Assembly: GCA_017463365.1 (NCBI GenBank)
Contig: JAFTPH010000040.1
Coordinates: 1-33,595 of the forward strand
Direction of reading: 5' to 3'
DNA: 33,595 nt
Source: Bacilli bacterium
GTDB lineage: Bacteria > Bacillota_I > Bacilli_A > ML615J-28 > CAG-313
In this document: positions 17,955 through 27,740 of the stretch, piece after piece
Position numbering within the stretch: the first letter of the stretch is position 1
How the letters are laid out: each line of letters begins with the position of its first letter
The notes under the pieces: generated by a model
Told to the model about the DNA's origin: nothing
Seen by the model: the letters and a program-made list of their open reading frames with translations, nothing else
Databases searched by the model: none
Program-made: the position numbers and the translations under genes

Positions 17955-17990
17955 AGCAAAACCTCATCTTTTAAGATGAGGTTTTTAAAT
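17955..17990 (+). terminator. M18 aminopeptidase terminator
   Basis: AAAACCTCATCTT and AAGATGAGGTTTT form a long stem with a minimal loop, followed by a T run. Two 13-bp direct copies of AAATTATGTTACA (17987-17999 and 18019-18031) follow; meaning unknown. Confidence 0.85.
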
Positions 17991-18037
17991 TATGTTACAA
18001 AATACATTTATAATTTGAAAATTATGTTACAGATTAT

Positions 18038-18583
18038 TTATTCTTCTTCTTTTTCTTTCTTTTTCTTCATGCTATTAGCATATACTGTCATTCCCGCTAA
18101 AGCAAGAGAACCAAATGCAGAAATATATAATAATGGTTGCCATACACTTGAACATGCTATTTTAACCATTTCTATCTGTAATTGATTTGCTTCATATGAC
18201 AAAGTATATTTATAGACTAGATAATAACTAAATCCAATTAAGAAACCCGAAAATACAAACGATAATAATTCAGCTGATACAACCTTTAAATCTCTTTTTG
18301 TTAGAAGCCCACTAAATACTCCTTTTACAGCTACTGTAATTAAGCATAATATTGGAGCTACCACAATTACTAAAATTAATAACCAAGCTACAACCGTATG
18401 TAACATCTCAATCGAATTGAAAGTAGTATTTTTTAAAGCAAGAGAAATGTTAGTAAATATATATCCAATATAAGTGAAAAAATTATAACTTTCTTCTCCC
18501 ACCTTTACAAATGGTAAAACTAAATACATTAACAAAATTAAACAAGCAAGTCCGCCAATTATAAATTTTAATAACTTTTTCAT
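18038..18583 (-). CDS. Four-helix membrane protein, unknown function
   Basis: 181 residues with four hydrophobic helices (about 7-26, 64-88, 107-128, 148-170) and a highly charged C-terminal tail (MKKKKEKEEE), probably cytoplasmic. The region between helices 1 and 2 (about 38 residues) would be outside. SD AGGAGG. It starts 9 nt after the maf stop codon and is co-transcribed with maf. No family recognised. Confidence 0.75.
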   Translation of the reverse strand: MKKLLKFIIGGLACLILLMYLVLPFVKVGEESYNFFTYIGYIFTNISLALKNTTFNSIEMLHTVVAWLLILVIVVAPILCLITVAVKGVFSGLLTKRDLKVVSAELLSFVFSGFLIGFSYYLVYKYTLSYEANQLQIEMVKIACSSVWQPLLYISAFGSLALAGMTVYANSMKKKKEKEEE

Positions 18584-18592
18584 TTGTCCTCC

Positions 18593-19147
18593 TTATATTT
18601 TTTTCATTTCTTCTAATAAGCGATTAATAGGTAGTCCTATTACGTTATAATAATCTCCTTCAATATGATCAATATATTTCATCGCTTCTCCTTGAATAGC
18701 GTATGATCCAGCTTTATCATAAACATTTTCTTCTTCAATATATCTTTCAATATCAGCATCTGTCATTGGTTTAAAATAAACCTCTGTTTTTTCATAAAAG
18801 TTTAATGTTTTATTTCCTTTAATCAATGACACTCCTGTTAGCACTTGATGAACATCATTTTGGAGCAAATTAAGCATTCTTTTAGCATCATTATAGTCTT
18901 TTGGTTTCCCTAATACTTCATTATTAATAACAACAATTGTATCAGCTCCAATAACTAAAGCCTCATAAGTAAGTTTATCGCTCACATCTTTAGCTTTTTG
19001 ATGAGCTAAATCCATTACTGCTTCTTCAATGCTTATATTGTGATTAAATATTTCATCTACTTTAGAGGGTATAATTTCATAATTAATATTTGCTTCTTTT
19101 ATAATTTCTTGTCTTCTAGGAGAGTTTGATGCCAAAATAATTTTCAT
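18593..19147 (-). CDS. maf: Maf-family nucleoside triphosphate pyrophosphatase
   Basis: Maf hydrolyses dTTP/UTP or modified nucleotides to monophosphates, acting as a house-cleaning enzyme with a septation link in Bacillus. The 184 residues carry the N-terminal ASNSPRRQEII motif, the central GADTIVV catalytic aspartate, GKPKDYNDAKRML and the C-terminal DKAGSYAIQGEA and NVIGLPI elements. SD AAAGGA. It leads a two-gene operon from a consensus promoter. Confidence 0.95.
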   Translation of the reverse strand: MKIILASNSPRRQEIIKEANINYEIIPSKVDEIFNHNISIEEAVMDLAHQKAKDVSDKLTYEALVIGADTIVVINNEVLGKPKDYNDAKRMLNLLQNDVHQVLTGVSLIKGNKTLNFYEKTEVYFKPMTDADIERYIEEENVYDKAGSYAIQGEAMKYIDHIEGDYYNVIGLPINRLLEEMKKI

Positions 19148-19199
19148 AATATTTCCTTTTTTATTTTTAACCTTTTTTTGTTTTTTTATACTTTAATTA

Positions 19200-19228
19200 A
19201 TTATAAAATATATTTCTTTTCTTGTCAA
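19200..19228 (-). promoter_or_regulatory. Perfect-consensus promoter of the maf operon
   Basis: TTGACA (19228-19223), exactly 17 nt, TATAAT (19205-19200). The only fully consensus promoter in the window. It sits just past the rqcP terminator. Confidence 0.85.
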
Positions 19229-19239
19229 CTAAATTAGGG

Positions 19240-19270
19240 GTTAAAAGAACAGCCTTTTTAGGCTGTTCTT
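19240..19270 (-). terminator. rqcP/ftsH operon terminator
   Basis: AAGAACAGCC and GGCTGTTCTT form a 10-bp stem with a 6-nt loop. The rqcP stop codon and last codons lie within the stem. The T tail on the minus strand is short. Confidence 0.75.
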
Positions 19271-19518
19271 GTTTCTTCACTAATAAATTCATACATTAGT
19301 TCTGAATCAGCTTTTTTAGTTGATTCCTTTAAACTTGTTACTTTAACCACTAGTGATTTTTTACCAAAATTAATTGTAATTAAATCACCGATTTTTAACT
19401 CTTTGGAAGGCTTAGCTGGTTTATCGTTTACTAATATACGATCCGCTTCACTTGCTTCTTTCGCAAGAGTTCTACGTTTAATTAATCTAGATACTTTTAA
19501 ATATTTATCTAATCTCAT
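19258..19518 (-). CDS. rqcP: RqcP (YabO), S4-domain ribosome quality-control factor
   Basis: An 86-residue S4 RNA-binding protein: [21 protein letters not shown], then [22 protein letters not shown]. RqcP binds stalled 50S subunits carrying peptidyl-tRNA and, with RqcH, supports C-terminal alanine tailing. It starts 2 nt after the ftsH stop, so translation is coupled. In Bacillus yabO precedes yabP and yabQ; here those genes lie 9 kb away, a rearranged version of that neighbourhood. Confidence 0.93.
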   Translation of the reverse strand: MRLDKYLKVSRLIKRRTLAKEASEADRILVNDKPAKPSKELKIGDLITINFGKKSLVVKVTSLKESTKKADSELMYEFISEETRTA

Positions 19519-19520
19519 AA

Positions 19521-21497
19521 TTATTCAAGTGGTTTATTATCTTCTTTTATTACAATTGGTTCTACATCAACCGGTGCAACTTCAATTGTTGGTTGTTGCA
19601 TTTTGGCTTTTTTCTTTTCCCACCATGCAAGTTGACCATTATTTACAAGTTCATCGATATCTTCTCTTGTTAATGTTTCAATTTCAACTAAGTGCATCGC
19701 AATAAGGTCAAGTAATGAACGATGTTCTTTTAATAAAGCTTCACCTTGTTTGTAGCATTCATCAATTATTTTTCTTACTTCACGGTCAATTTCTAAAGCT
19801 ACTTGGTCTGAGAAATTCTTTTCTTTCATGTAGTCACGACCTAAGAATACTGATCCAGTTTCACGTTCATATTGAACAGGTCCTAAACTACTCATACCAT
19901 ATTCAGCAACCATTGCACGAGCGATGGCTGTTGCTCTTTGGAAGTCATTGTGAGCTCCAGTTGACATTTGATTGAAAACAAGTTCTTCAGCAATACGTCC
20001 CGCAAGAAGTCCTGTAATTTCGGCTGTTAAGCTTTCTTTTGTCGCAAAGAAGTTTTCTTCTTCTGGAGTCATTAAGTTGTATCCACCAGCTTGACCACGA
20101 GGTACAATTGTAACTTTTTGAACTTTTTGTGCTTTCTTTAGTTTTAAACCTATAATTGCATGTCCTGCTTCATGGTATGCAACTAAAGCTTTTTCAGTTT
20201 CAGTATATTTACGAGATTTTTTAGCAGGTCCCATAATTACACGGTCAATTGCTTCGTCAATGTGGTAAATTTTAATTTCTTTGCAGTTTTCTCTTGCAGC
20301 AAGTAATGCAGCTTCATTTAGTAAGTTTTCTAAGTCGGCTCCACTAAATCCAGGAGTACGTTTTGCTACATCAGTAAAATTAACACGTTTTGAGAATTTT
20401 TTGTTTTTTCCATGAACTTTAAGGATTGCTTCTCTTCCAAGTAAATCAGGTTTACTGATTGTGATTTGACGGTCAAAACGACCAGGTCTAAGTAATGCTG
20501 GGTCTAAAATATCAGCACGGTTTGTTGCAGCCATAACAATGATACCAGAGTTACCACTAAATCCATCCATTTCAACTAATAATTGGTTTAATGTTTGTTC
20601 TCTTTCATCATGTCCTCCACCAAGACCAGCACCTCTTTGACGTCCTACTGCGTCAATTTCATCGATGAAAATGATACATGGTGCAGTTGCTTTAGCAGTT
20701 TTGAACATATCACGAACACGGCTAGCCCCAACCCCAACGAACATTTCTACGAAGTCAGAACCAGAAATAGTGTAGAATGGAACTCCTGCTTCTCCAGCAA
20801 CAGCTCTTGCTAGTAATGTTTTACCAGTTCCTGGTGCACCTACTAATAATACCCCTTTAGGAATTCTAGCTCCCATCATAAAGTATTTTTGAGGATTTTT
20901 TAAGAAGTCAACAAGTTCAACCATTTCTTCTTTTTCTTCGTCAAGTCCAGCAACATCTTTAAATGTTGTTGTTGTTTTCTTTGTTAAACGTGCACGGTTT
21001 TTAGCGAAATCAAAGGCTTGATTATTACCTTTTGCACTATTTCTAAACATAATTACCATAAATACTACTAATAATATAATTGGTAAAATTGTAACAAGTA
21101 AAGATAAAAAGTTAAAATTAGAAACAACATCTGCCGATTTAATTACCGCAGAAATAGTTCCAGTATTTTTCATTGTTAATACTAGTTGTCTATCTTCAAC
21201 CGGTAAAACAATGGTAAAACCTTTTACCTTATTTGCTTTCATATATTCATCAGTGTAAATACCTTTAATTGTAAATACTTCTTCGTTACCACTACCACTT
21301 ACTCCAGACATGGTAATTTCTTTAACATTTTCAGTAGAAACGATTTCGAAGAATTCATCACGAGATAATTCTTCAACCCCATTTGTTCCACCAAGTACAA
21401 ACATTGTTACTCCGACAATTACGAAAATCAAGATCAGAACAACAAATAAGTCAGTAAGGCCTCTTTTACGAGACATTGGATTTCTCATGTTTGCCAT
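19521..21497 (-). CDS. ftsH: ATP-dependent zinc metalloprotease FtsH
   Basis: A membrane-anchored hexameric AAA+ protease degrading membrane and short-lived cytoplasmic proteins. 658 residues: two transmembrane helices (about 17-36 and 131-151) flanking a small external domain, Walker A GAPGTGKT at 220-227, Walker B IIFIDE at 275-280, second region of homology [17 protein letters not shown], and the zinc site HEAGH at 442-446. The C-terminal tail (to residue 658) is acidic and proline-bearing. SD AAAGGAG overlaps the end of tilS, 11 nt away. Operon tilS-ftsH-rqcP. Confidence 0.98.
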   Translation of the reverse strand: MANMRNPMSRKRGLTDLFVVLILIFVIVGVTMFVLGGTNGVEELSRDEFFEIVSTENVKEITMSGVSGSGNEEVFTIKGIYTDEYMKANKVKGFTIVLPVEDRQLVLTMKNTGTISAVIKSADVVSNFNFLSLLVTILPIILLVVFMVIMFRNSAKGNNQAFDFAKNRARLTKKTTTTFKDVAGLDEEKEEMVELVDFLKNPQKYFMMGARIPKGVLLVGAPGTGKTLLARAVAGEAGVPFYTISGSDFVEMFVGVGASRVRDMFKTAKATAPCIIFIDEIDAVGRQRGAGLGGGHDEREQTLNQLLVEMDGFSGNSGIIVMAATNRADILDPALLRPGRFDRQITISKPDLLGREAILKVHGKNKKFSKRVNFTDVAKRTPGFSGADLENLLNEAALLAARENCKEIKIYHIDEAIDRVIMGPAKKSRKYTETEKALVAYHEAGHAIIGLKLKKAQKVQKVTIVPRGQAGGYNLMTPEEENFFATKESLTAEITGLLAGRIAEELVFNQMSTGAHNDFQRATAIARAMVAEYGMSSLGPVQYERETGSVFLGRDYMKEKNFSDQVALEIDREVRKIIDECYKQGEALLKEHRSLLDLIAMHLVEIETLTREDIDELVNNGQLAWWEKKKAKMQQPTIEVAPVDVEPIVIKEDNKPLE

Positions 21498-21508
21498 ATT
21501 ATTCTCCT

Positions 21509-22762
21509 TTACTTAATCATATATATTGGTTTATTGTTTCCATCACAAATTAATAATATTTTCATTCTCTCAACTTGTGATATTTTTTTATCTGTAAGAT
21601 AATTACTTATTGTTTTTGTTCCCCCAGGAAGTTTTATTGTATCACCGTCTTTTCTTGTTCTTACAATAAACGGCAATTCTGGTATATTATACCACATTTC
21701 ATCTTTTGATGGGTTTAAATAACATTTATTTTTATCGACAATAAGTACTTTATTATTAGGTAATTGATAAGTACCTGGTTTTGTTATTTTTAAGTAAAAT
21801 TCACCAGGGATTTCTTTTTTTGGAATAAAATTAATTGTTCCATATTCCTTTATAAATACTAAATCGTTATTGATATCCGAAACTATTTTTGTTTTTGAGG
21901 CATTAATCTTTTTAAGAATCTCTTTTATACAAGATGTTGATAACTCATATGGTTTTAATAAGCTAAATAAAATTTCTGTTTGAATAAACTCGGTTTCATT
22001 ATTAAAGTGGTCTAATTTAAAACTAATAATATTATTATCATATATTACATTACTAGTAATAAATTTTTTAATCTTTTCTTCCAAAATATTACTTGCTTCA
22101 AACAAAGTATCTGAATAATTTGATACTGCTTGATAAAGGGCGGGATTCTCTTTTAATAAAAGTGGTACAATATATTTTCTAATTCTATTTCTTGTATAAT
22201 CATCTTCTTTATTAGATGCATCTTCAAAATATTTTAGATTGTTTTCTTTTGCGTAAGTCAAAATATCTTCTTTCGATAGATTAAGAAGTGGTCGATATAT
22301 ATTATATCCTTTTTCAGTGATCATTTTTGAGATTCCTGCATAACCTTTTAAACTTGAACCTTTTATAAATCTCATTAAAATTGTTTCTAAGTTGTCATCC
22401 GCATGATGAGCAGTTAATAAAACTTGAAGTTTTTCTTTCTGCATTAATTCATTAAAAAAGTCATAACGAGCATTTCTTGCCCATTCTTGAAAATTACCAG
22501 TGTGGTCTTTTGGTAATTTTATTGAATAGCAACTAATATTATTTTTTTCACAAAATGTTTTTATATACCTTTCTTCATCATTAGACTGAATTCTTTTTTG
22601 ATGATTAACATGAGCTACTACAACTTTCTTAATTGTTTTAATTTTTAAAACTAAATCTAATAAAACAGTTGAGTCTACACCTGTTGATACTGCAACTAAA
22701 ACACTTTTGTTATCTAAAATGCTCAGCATATCATTTATAACATTTAAATATTTAGTATTCAT
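21509..22762 (-). CDS. tilS: tRNA(Ile)-lysidine synthase TilS
   Basis: Converts C34 of the CAU-anticodon tRNA-Ile to lysidine, an essential modification for reading AUA. 417 residues. The PP-loop ATP motif reads VAVSTGVDS (residues 23-31), with T in place of the more common second G. It is followed by LTAHHADDNLETILMRFIKG, the typical TilS H-H-x-D-D-x-x-E-T block, and RKYIVPLL. The C-terminal domain (PFIVRTRKDGDTIKLPGGTKTISNYLTDKKI) is complete. It is first in the operon with ftsH; the hprT that lies between them in Bacillus is absent here. Confidence 0.95.
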   Translation of the reverse strand: MNTKYLNVINDMLSILDNKSVLVAVSTGVDSTVLLDLVLKIKTIKKVVVAHVNHQKRIQSNDEERYIKTFCEKNNISCYSIKLPKDHTGNFQEWARNARYDFFNELMQKEKLQVLLTAHHADDNLETILMRFIKGSSLKGYAGISKMITEKGYNIYRPLLNLSKEDILTYAKENNLKYFEDASNKEDDYTRNRIRKYIVPLLLKENPALYQAVSNYSDTLFEASNILEEKIKKFITSNVIYDNNIISFKLDHFNNETEFIQTEILFSLLKPYELSTSCIKEILKKINASKTKIVSDINNDLVFIKEYGTINFIPKKEIPGEFYLKITKPGTYQLPNNKVLIVDKNKCYLNPSKDEMWYNIPELPFIVRTRKDGDTIKLPGGTKTISNYLTDKKISQVERMKILLICDGNNKPIYMIK

Positions 22763-22782
22763 CTATCCTTACCTCTTTTATT

Positions 22783-22791
22783 ATTATACCA
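22783..22791 (-). promoter_or_regulatory. Extended -10 promoter of the tilS-ftsH-rqcP operon
   Basis: TG-G-TATAAT read on the minus strand (hexamer 22788-22783), 20 nt before the tilS ATG. No strong -35. Confidence 0.6.
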
Positions 22792-22889
22792 CATTTTACT
22801 GATTTTTCCAAGATATCTAACTGAAATTATGATGAATAATCAAATTATTCAAAAATATTAACTTTTTAGATACTTTTTTATTAATTTTT

Positions 22890-22898
22890 TGGTATTAT
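22890..22898 (+). promoter_or_regulatory. Extended -10 promoter of pyk
   Basis: TG-G-TATTAT (hexamer 22893-22898), about 45 nt before the pyk ATG. Confidence 0.5.
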
Positions 22899-22943
22899 AT
22901 ATAAGGTTGTAGAAAAATTAAAATCCGCTAGGAGGTAAAAATT

Positions 22944-24356
22944 ATGAGAAAAACAAAAATTGTTTGTACTGTTGGACCATCTATTGACTCAGTAAATACA
23001 TTAACTAGTATGATAAATAACGGTATGAACGTTGCTAGACTTAATTTTAGTCACGCAGTATACGATACTGCGGTAAAACAAATTGCTAAAATCCGTACAG
23101 CAGCAACAATGGCTAATAAACACGTTGCGATTATGCTTGATACAAAAGGTCCAGAAATTAGAACTGGTTCTTTCGTTGGCGGTGAAGCACATCTTAAAAA
23201 GGGTGAATACGTTAAAATTGTTCCCAATGAAATTGAAGGAACATCTAAAGAATTCTATATTACATATCCTGAACTTTATGACGATTTAAATATTGGAGAT
23301 GCTATTTTAGTTGATGATGGTAATATTAAATTAACTGTTACTGAATTAAAAGAAAATATTATTACTTGTTTAATTGAAAATGATGGTATTGTCAAAAATA
23401 AAAAAGGAATTAATGTCCCAACAACTAAACTTTCAATGCCATTTATCTCCGAAAAAGATTATAACGACATTAAGTTTGGTTGTGAACATGGAATTGATTT
23501 AATTGCTTTATCATTTGTACGTAGAGCTGAAGATATTTTAGAGGTTAGAAAATTATTAGAAGAATTTGGTAAACCACAAGTTGAAATTATCGCTAAGATT
23601 GAAAACCAAGAAGGTCTTGATAATATTGATGAAATCTTAAAAATCACTGATGGTATTATGGTTGCTCGTGGAGATTTAGGGGTAGAAGTACCACCAGAAA
23701 TGGTTCCTTTCCACCAAAAACAACTTGTTGCCAAAGCAAATGCTTTAGGTAAACCTGTTATTATCGCAACTCATATGTTAGAATCAATGATTAAAAACCC
23801 TCGTCCAACAAGAGCTGAAGCAAGTGACGTCGCTAATGCTATTTTAGATGGATGTGACGCAATTATGTTAAGTGGTGAATCAGCAGTTGGAGCATATCCT
23901 TTAGAAAGCGTTCAAATGATGGATCGTATCGCTAAATCTAGTGAAAAAATGATTAACTATCAAAAACGTTTAGGGGAAGAAATGATTTCTAATTTCCACA
24001 CCCAAAATGATGCAATCGGAATTTGCGTTTGTGAATGTGCTGTTTCCTTAGATAACATTGTAGCAATTCTTGCTTTCACTGAAACCGGTGGTACTGCCAA
24101 ACGTATTTGTCGTTTTAGACCATCAGTTCCATTAATTGCTTGTACCGATTCTGTTGAAACTTGTCGAAGATTAAGTTATTACTGTGGTGTAATTCCGGTT
24201 GCGACAAAATACGTAAATGACATTAGTATGTGTGATGAAATTGCCATTGAAGTTGCGAGAAACTTTGGTTTCAAGAAAGGTTCTAAAATCATTTTAACTG
24301 GTGGGTTTGGTCAAGAACACGGTATTACAAATACAATTCGTATTTTAGAAATTTAA
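22944..24356 (+). CDS. pyk: Pyruvate kinase
   Basis: Final ATP-yielding step of glycolysis, PEP to pyruvate. 470 residues, the short form without the C-terminal PEP-utiliser domain seen in Bacillus. Motifs: TKIVCTVGPS at the start, LNFSHA, LDTKGPEIRTG, IIAKIENQEG with the catalytic lysine, MVARGDLGVE, and ATHMLESMI. The allosteric C-terminal domain is present to FGQEHGITNTIRI. Strong SD AGGAGGT. Monocistronic, convergent with ddl. Confidence 0.97.
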   Translation: MRKTKIVCTVGPSIDSVNTLTSMINNGMNVARLNFSHAVYDTAVKQIAKIRTAATMANKHVAIMLDTKGPEIRTGSFVGGEAHLKKGEYVKIVPNEIEGTSKEFYITYPELYDDLNIGDAILVDDGNIKLTVTELKENIITCLIENDGIVKNKKGINVPTTKLSMPFISEKDYNDIKFGCEHGIDLIALSFVRRAEDILEVRKLLEEFGKPQVEIIAKIENQEGLDNIDEILKITDGIMVARGDLGVEVPPEMVPFHQKQLVAKANALGKPVIIATHMLESMIKNPRPTRAEASDVANAILDGCDAIMLSGESAVGAYPLESVQMMDRIAKSSEKMINYQKRLGEEMISNFHTQNDAIGICVCECAVSLDNIVAILAFTETGGTAKRICRFRPSVPLIACTDSVETCRRLSYYCGVIPVATKYVNDISMCDEIAIEVARNFGFKKGSKIILTGGFGQEHGITNTIRILEI

Positions 24357-24361
24357 AAATG

Positions 24362-24400
24362 AAAAATGAAATGTTATAAACATTTCATTTTTATTTTTTT
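24362..24400. terminator. Bidirectional terminator between pyk and the ddl-like gene
   Basis: AAATGAAATGTT (24364-24375) pairs with AACATTTCATTT (24379-24390), followed by TTATTTTTTT on the plus strand. The minus strand has only a short T run. The ddl stop codon overlaps the tail. Confidence 0.85.
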
Positions 24401-25494
24401 CCTCTTAAATTATTTTTCTCTAAAATACTTGATTTAAAACTAGTTAAATAATTATTATCTAAATCTTTATCAATTAATGCTTGCTTAATTAAATCATCTA
24501 ATAAACTAGTAAATGTTATTTTTTTACTTTCAAATAAATAGAAAGCTAAAGATCCAGGTATTGTATTTATTTCATTTACATATAGAGTTTTACTATCTAA
24601 ATCATATAAATAGTCAACCCTAATTACCCCTTTTAACATTAACTTTTCATATATCTTTTTTGTTGTTTCTTCAATTTCTATTTTTAAATCTTTTTTAATA
24701 TTTGCTGGTAATTCATGATTTTGATGATTTATTTTATTTGATGATTGATATTTATCAGTAAAATAATATATGTCACTTGTTAACTTGATTTCTTCAATAT
24801 CTGATAATACCAGTTCATCTTTTCTTTTGTAACAAGCAATGCTTAATTCTTTAAAATTAGTTAAGCACTTTTCCACAATTACTTTTTTATCATATTTATA
24901 AGCTATTTTTAATGCTTCTAAATATTCTGTATCATTTTTTACTTTAGTTATACCTATACTAGATCCTAGTCTTGCGGGCTTAATAATTAATGGATATTCC
25001 ATATTTACTACCTGGTAATCATTATTACAACGTACTTCATAGCTAATATTATTAATATTATAACTATTTAAGACTATTTTAGCTATTTCTTTATCTTGAC
25101 ATATGCTTGCTGACTCAGTATCTGCTGAAGTATATGGAATATCTAATATTTCTAAAAAACCACTAACATTTCCATCCTCCACGCCTTTACCATGCATAAT
25201 AGGCAAAATTAAGTCAATTTTAAGCTTATTTTTAAACTTTTTACAATAGAACGATAAATAATTAGCCGAATTTATTCTAATTAAATTTGCGTATTCTTGT
25301 TTTTTAATTTTTAACTCATTTTTAAAAGTATTTATGTCTTTAAAACGATCCCCACTTACAAGCAATAAATCCTTTGTTAAGTATAGTGGGATTACTTGAT
25401 ATTTACTATCTAATGCCTTCATCACTTGTTGTGCTGAAATAATTGATATATCATGTTCAACACTTTTTCCCCCAAATAAAACCCCAATATTCAC
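24391..25494 (-). CDS. D-alanine--D-alanine ligase-like ATP-grasp enzyme
   Basis: ATP-dependent ligase making D-Ala-D-Ala (or a variant D-Ala-D-X) for the peptidoglycan stem. 367 residues with the Ddl layout: N-terminal GGKSVEHDISIISA, LPIMHGKGVEDG, the ATP-grasp YPLIIKPARLGSSIGITKV, RVDYLYD, and the metal and phosphate site VNEINTIPGSLAFYLFE. The omega-loop region (YYFTDKYQ) keeps a KY like Ddl, but the following segment NHELPANI differs from common Ddl enzymes, so substrate choice is uncertain. GTG start at 25494; its SD GAGGAGGT is the end of the MurF-like gene. Confidence 0.85.
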   Translation of the reverse strand: MNIGVLFGGKSVEHDISIISAQQVMKALDSKYQVIPLYLTKDLLLVSGDRFKDINTFKNELKIKKQEYANLIRINSANYLSFYCKKFKNKLKIDLILPIMHGKGVEDGNVSGFLEILDIPYTSADTESASICQDKEIAKIVLNSYNINNISYEVRCNNDYQVVNMEYPLIIKPARLGSSIGITKVKNDTEYLEALKIAYKYDKKVIVEKCLTNFKELSIACYKRKDELVLSDIEEIKLTSDIYYFTDKYQSSNKINHQNHELPANIKKDLKIEIEETTKKIYEKLMLKGVIRVDYLYDLDSKTLYVNEINTIPGSLAFYLFESKKITFTSLLDDLIKQALIDKDLDNNYLTSFKSSILEKNNLRGKK

Positions 25495-25497
25495 CTT

Positions 25498-27012
25498 TTA
25501 CCTCCTCAAATAATTATCTGGCAAATCATTTTCAATTAAGATGGTTACCTCTTCTTTATTTTTTAACGCATCATGATATGCTTCTTTAAATGTTTTGCAT
25601 ACTTTATAATTTAAAAACTTTTGACTAATAAAGTACTCTTCAATATATCTTGATGCTTCATTATCTATTAAATAGATCATATCAAGACCTGTTATTAACT
25701 CTTTGGAAATCTCAATATTTAACTCTTTTAGCTTTTTTCCCAAATCAACAATTCCTGGCGTAATTACAACTTTTAAAGATGATGTTCCTTTTAATACTTC
25801 TAAAGCATTTTTAAATCCGACAATATTAGTACTAAAAGCATCATTTAAAATTTTAATATTACCGGTTTTAGTTAAACTAAGTCTGTTATCTACCGGATTT
25901 ATTTTTGAAATATTGTTAGAAATTACATCTTTTGGAACACCTAAATATATTGCTGAAGCAATACTAAATAGTAAATTGTAAATGTTATGCCTTCCAATTA
26001 GACTAGTTTCAATATGCATAAAATAATCTTGTTTATAAAATACATCAAAAACTGTTTTATTTTCATTCATTTCAATATTATCTACATAATAATCAGCATC
26101 TTTATTAAAACCAACTCTTATAACTTTAACCGGATATTTAACCTTTTTTAAGTATATATTATCATTATTAATAATTAAAACTTCTAAGGCTTTTGATTTT
26201 AAAATTTCTAATTTGGTATTTAAAACATTCTCAATATTTCCAAAAGTTTCTAGATGTTGAGGTCCAATATCCGTAATTATTCCAATATTAAACTCAAAAT
26301 GCTTAACTATTTTTTCAATGTCTTTTGCTTGACTTGCGCCCGCTTCAGCAATAAACACTTCTGTTAAAGGAGGCATTTTTTCATTAATGCATCTCGCAAG
26401 CCCCATTTGGGTATTATATGAAAGAGGACTCATATATGAAAAATAATGCTGTTTTATTAGATGATATATATAATTCTTAGTAGATGTTTTCCCATAACTA
26501 CCAGTAATACCTAGTATTATTGGTTTAATTTTATTTAATTTCTTTTTAGCTTTATGAATATAATATTGATTAATTATCTTTTCTAATGGTATACATATAA
26601 TGCTACAAGCAATAATAATAAATGGCAAAAACATAATTTCTAGTAAATATAATAAAGTATGATGCTTACAAAATAAATATGGCACTAAGCTAAAAAAGAT
26701 AATAACAAATAATAAGCGTTTTATTTTACTTGTAAAAACTGGAGTAATTATTAATTGTTCTGTTAACATAAATGACCCTAAAATAAAGAAAAGGAATAAA
26801 ACAAGAAAATACCATTCAGGATATATATAATATATGATCAAAAAGCATAAACTAATATACTCTAAATAACTACTTATTGTTTTAAAATAATGTTTTTTAA
26901 GATTCTTAAGATATTTTTTAAAATGATAATGGTTTTGTTGAAATAATCCTAAAAACACAAAAAATTTAGGAAATGAAATAATTAGTAAAAAGAAACATGC
27001 GATTATAAGCAC
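25498..27012 (-). CDS. Membrane-anchored MurF-like Mur ligase
   Basis: A 504-residue protein. About 150 N-terminal residues contain four to five hydrophobic helices (LIIACFFLLIISF, YISLCFLIIYYIYP, WYFLVLFLFFILG, LLFVIIFFSLVPYLF, IMFLPFIIIACSIICI), then a Mur ligase core: Walker A GITGSYGKTSTKN, IAEAGASQAKDIEKI, TDIGPQHLETFG, LIGRHNIYNLLFSIA, and NDAFSTN, equivalent to the MurF DDAYNANP signature. MurF adds D-Ala-D-Ala to UDP-MurNAc-tripeptide and is normally soluble; the membrane domain is unusual. The GTG start overlaps the preceding stop (TAGTG), with SD AGGTGA. The Ddl-like gene follows with 3 nt between, so dipeptide synthesis and ligation are coupled. Confidence 0.82.
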   Translation of the reverse strand: MLIIACFFLLIISFPKFFVFLGLFQQNHYHFKKYLKNLKKHYFKTISSYLEYISLCFLIIYYIYPEWYFLVLFLFFILGSFMLTEQLIITPVFTSKIKRLLFVIIFFSLVPYLFCKHHTLLYLLEIMFLPFIIIACSIICIPLEKIINQYYIHKAKKKLNKIKPIILGITGSYGKTSTKNYIYHLIKQHYFSYMSPLSYNTQMGLARCINEKMPPLTEVFIAEAGASQAKDIEKIVKHFEFNIGIITDIGPQHLETFGNIENVLNTKLEILKSKALEVLIINNDNIYLKKVKYPVKVIRVGFNKDADYYVDNIEMNENKTVFDVFYKQDYFMHIETSLIGRHNIYNLLFSIASAIYLGVPKDVISNNISKINPVDNRLSLTKTGNIKILNDAFSTNIVGFKNALEVLKGTSSLKVVITPGIVDLGKKLKELNIEISKELITGLDMIYLIDNEASRYIEEYFISQKFLNYKVCKTFKEAYHDALKNKEEVTILIENDLPDNYLRR

Positions 27013-27740
27013 TAATCATCACCTATTTGTAAATAACTTTTTAAGACTTTAATAAATTTATATTCTTCATCAATAAAAGGGAAATGTCCCGATTCATCAA
27101 AAGAAATGAGTGCTGAATTTTTAATTCTTTTTTTCATTATTAATGCATCTTGATATGGAGTTGTTTTATCAAGAACACCCCATAATATTAAAGTCTCACA
27201 CTCTATTTTAGAAAGTTCTTTTAATTGATTGGTATTAACGATCAAACTTAGGGTTCTTTTCATAATATTGCTTGCTGCTTTAAAATCAGCACTACCACTT
27301 TTTTCCGTTAGTTCTTCTAACTTAGATATATTTTTAGTTATTACATACCACTTTTTTAAAAGCTTATATCTATATATTTTAAAACTTTTGATTATACTAT
27401 GATGTTTAATTCCAGCACTATCAATTAAAATTAGTTTTTTAACTTTATTTTCATAAGCATACCTAATGCCAATTCTACCACCAAATGAATGACCAATTAT
27501 TATTGGGTTTTCAATGTGATTTTTATTAATAAATTCTTTTAATACTTTTGTATAGTCATCTAATGTATAAGGTATTCTTGGTTCTTCGCTTTTTCCAAAA
27601 CCTGGTAAATCTAATACGTATACTTGATATTTTGTTGAAAGAGCACTAGCAATAGATTTAAAAAGTTCTTTATTACATCCCCACCCATGCAATACTATAA
27701 TATTTTCTCCTTTTCCTTCTAAGGAAAAACTTAAATCCAT
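27012..27740 (-). CDS. Alpha/beta hydrolase
   Basis: 242 residues of the alpha/beta-hydrolase fold: oxyanion HGWGCN near residue 20, DLPGFGKS, nucleophile elbow GHSFGGR, then a helical cap, LILWGVLDKTTP with the catalytic Asp, and ESGHFPFIDE with the His. The frame is open 69 nt further upstream, but the ATG at 27740 has SD AAGGTGAG and begins right at the fold, so it is preferred. Substrate unknown. First gene of the operon with the MurF-like and Ddl-like genes. A role in cell-wall precursor or D-amino-acid ester chemistry is only inference from context. Confidence 0.88.
   Translation of the reverse strand: MDLSFSLEGKGENIIVLHGWGCNKELFKSIASALSTKYQVYVLDLPGFGKSEEPRIPYTLDDYTKVLKEFINKNHIENPIIIGHSFGGRIGIRYAYENKVKKLILIDSAGIKHHSIIKSFKIYRYKLLKKWYVITKNISKLEELTEKSGSADFKAASNIMKRTLSLIVNTNQLKELSKIECETLILWGVLDKTTPYQDALIMKKRIKNSALISFDESGHFPFIDEEYKFIKVLKSYLQIGDD

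Noticed and set aside
17987-18031. Two 13-bp direct repeats after the M18 terminator as an att site
   Set aside because: Short, AT-rich and only 32 bp apart, with no cargo between them; could be chance or a local slip.
22690-22710. TilS PP-loop STGVDS instead of SGGxDS as a loss-of-function sign
   Set aside because: All other TilS motifs and the full C-terminal domain are intact, and such T substitutions seem to occur in other Firmicutes; not evidence of inactivation.
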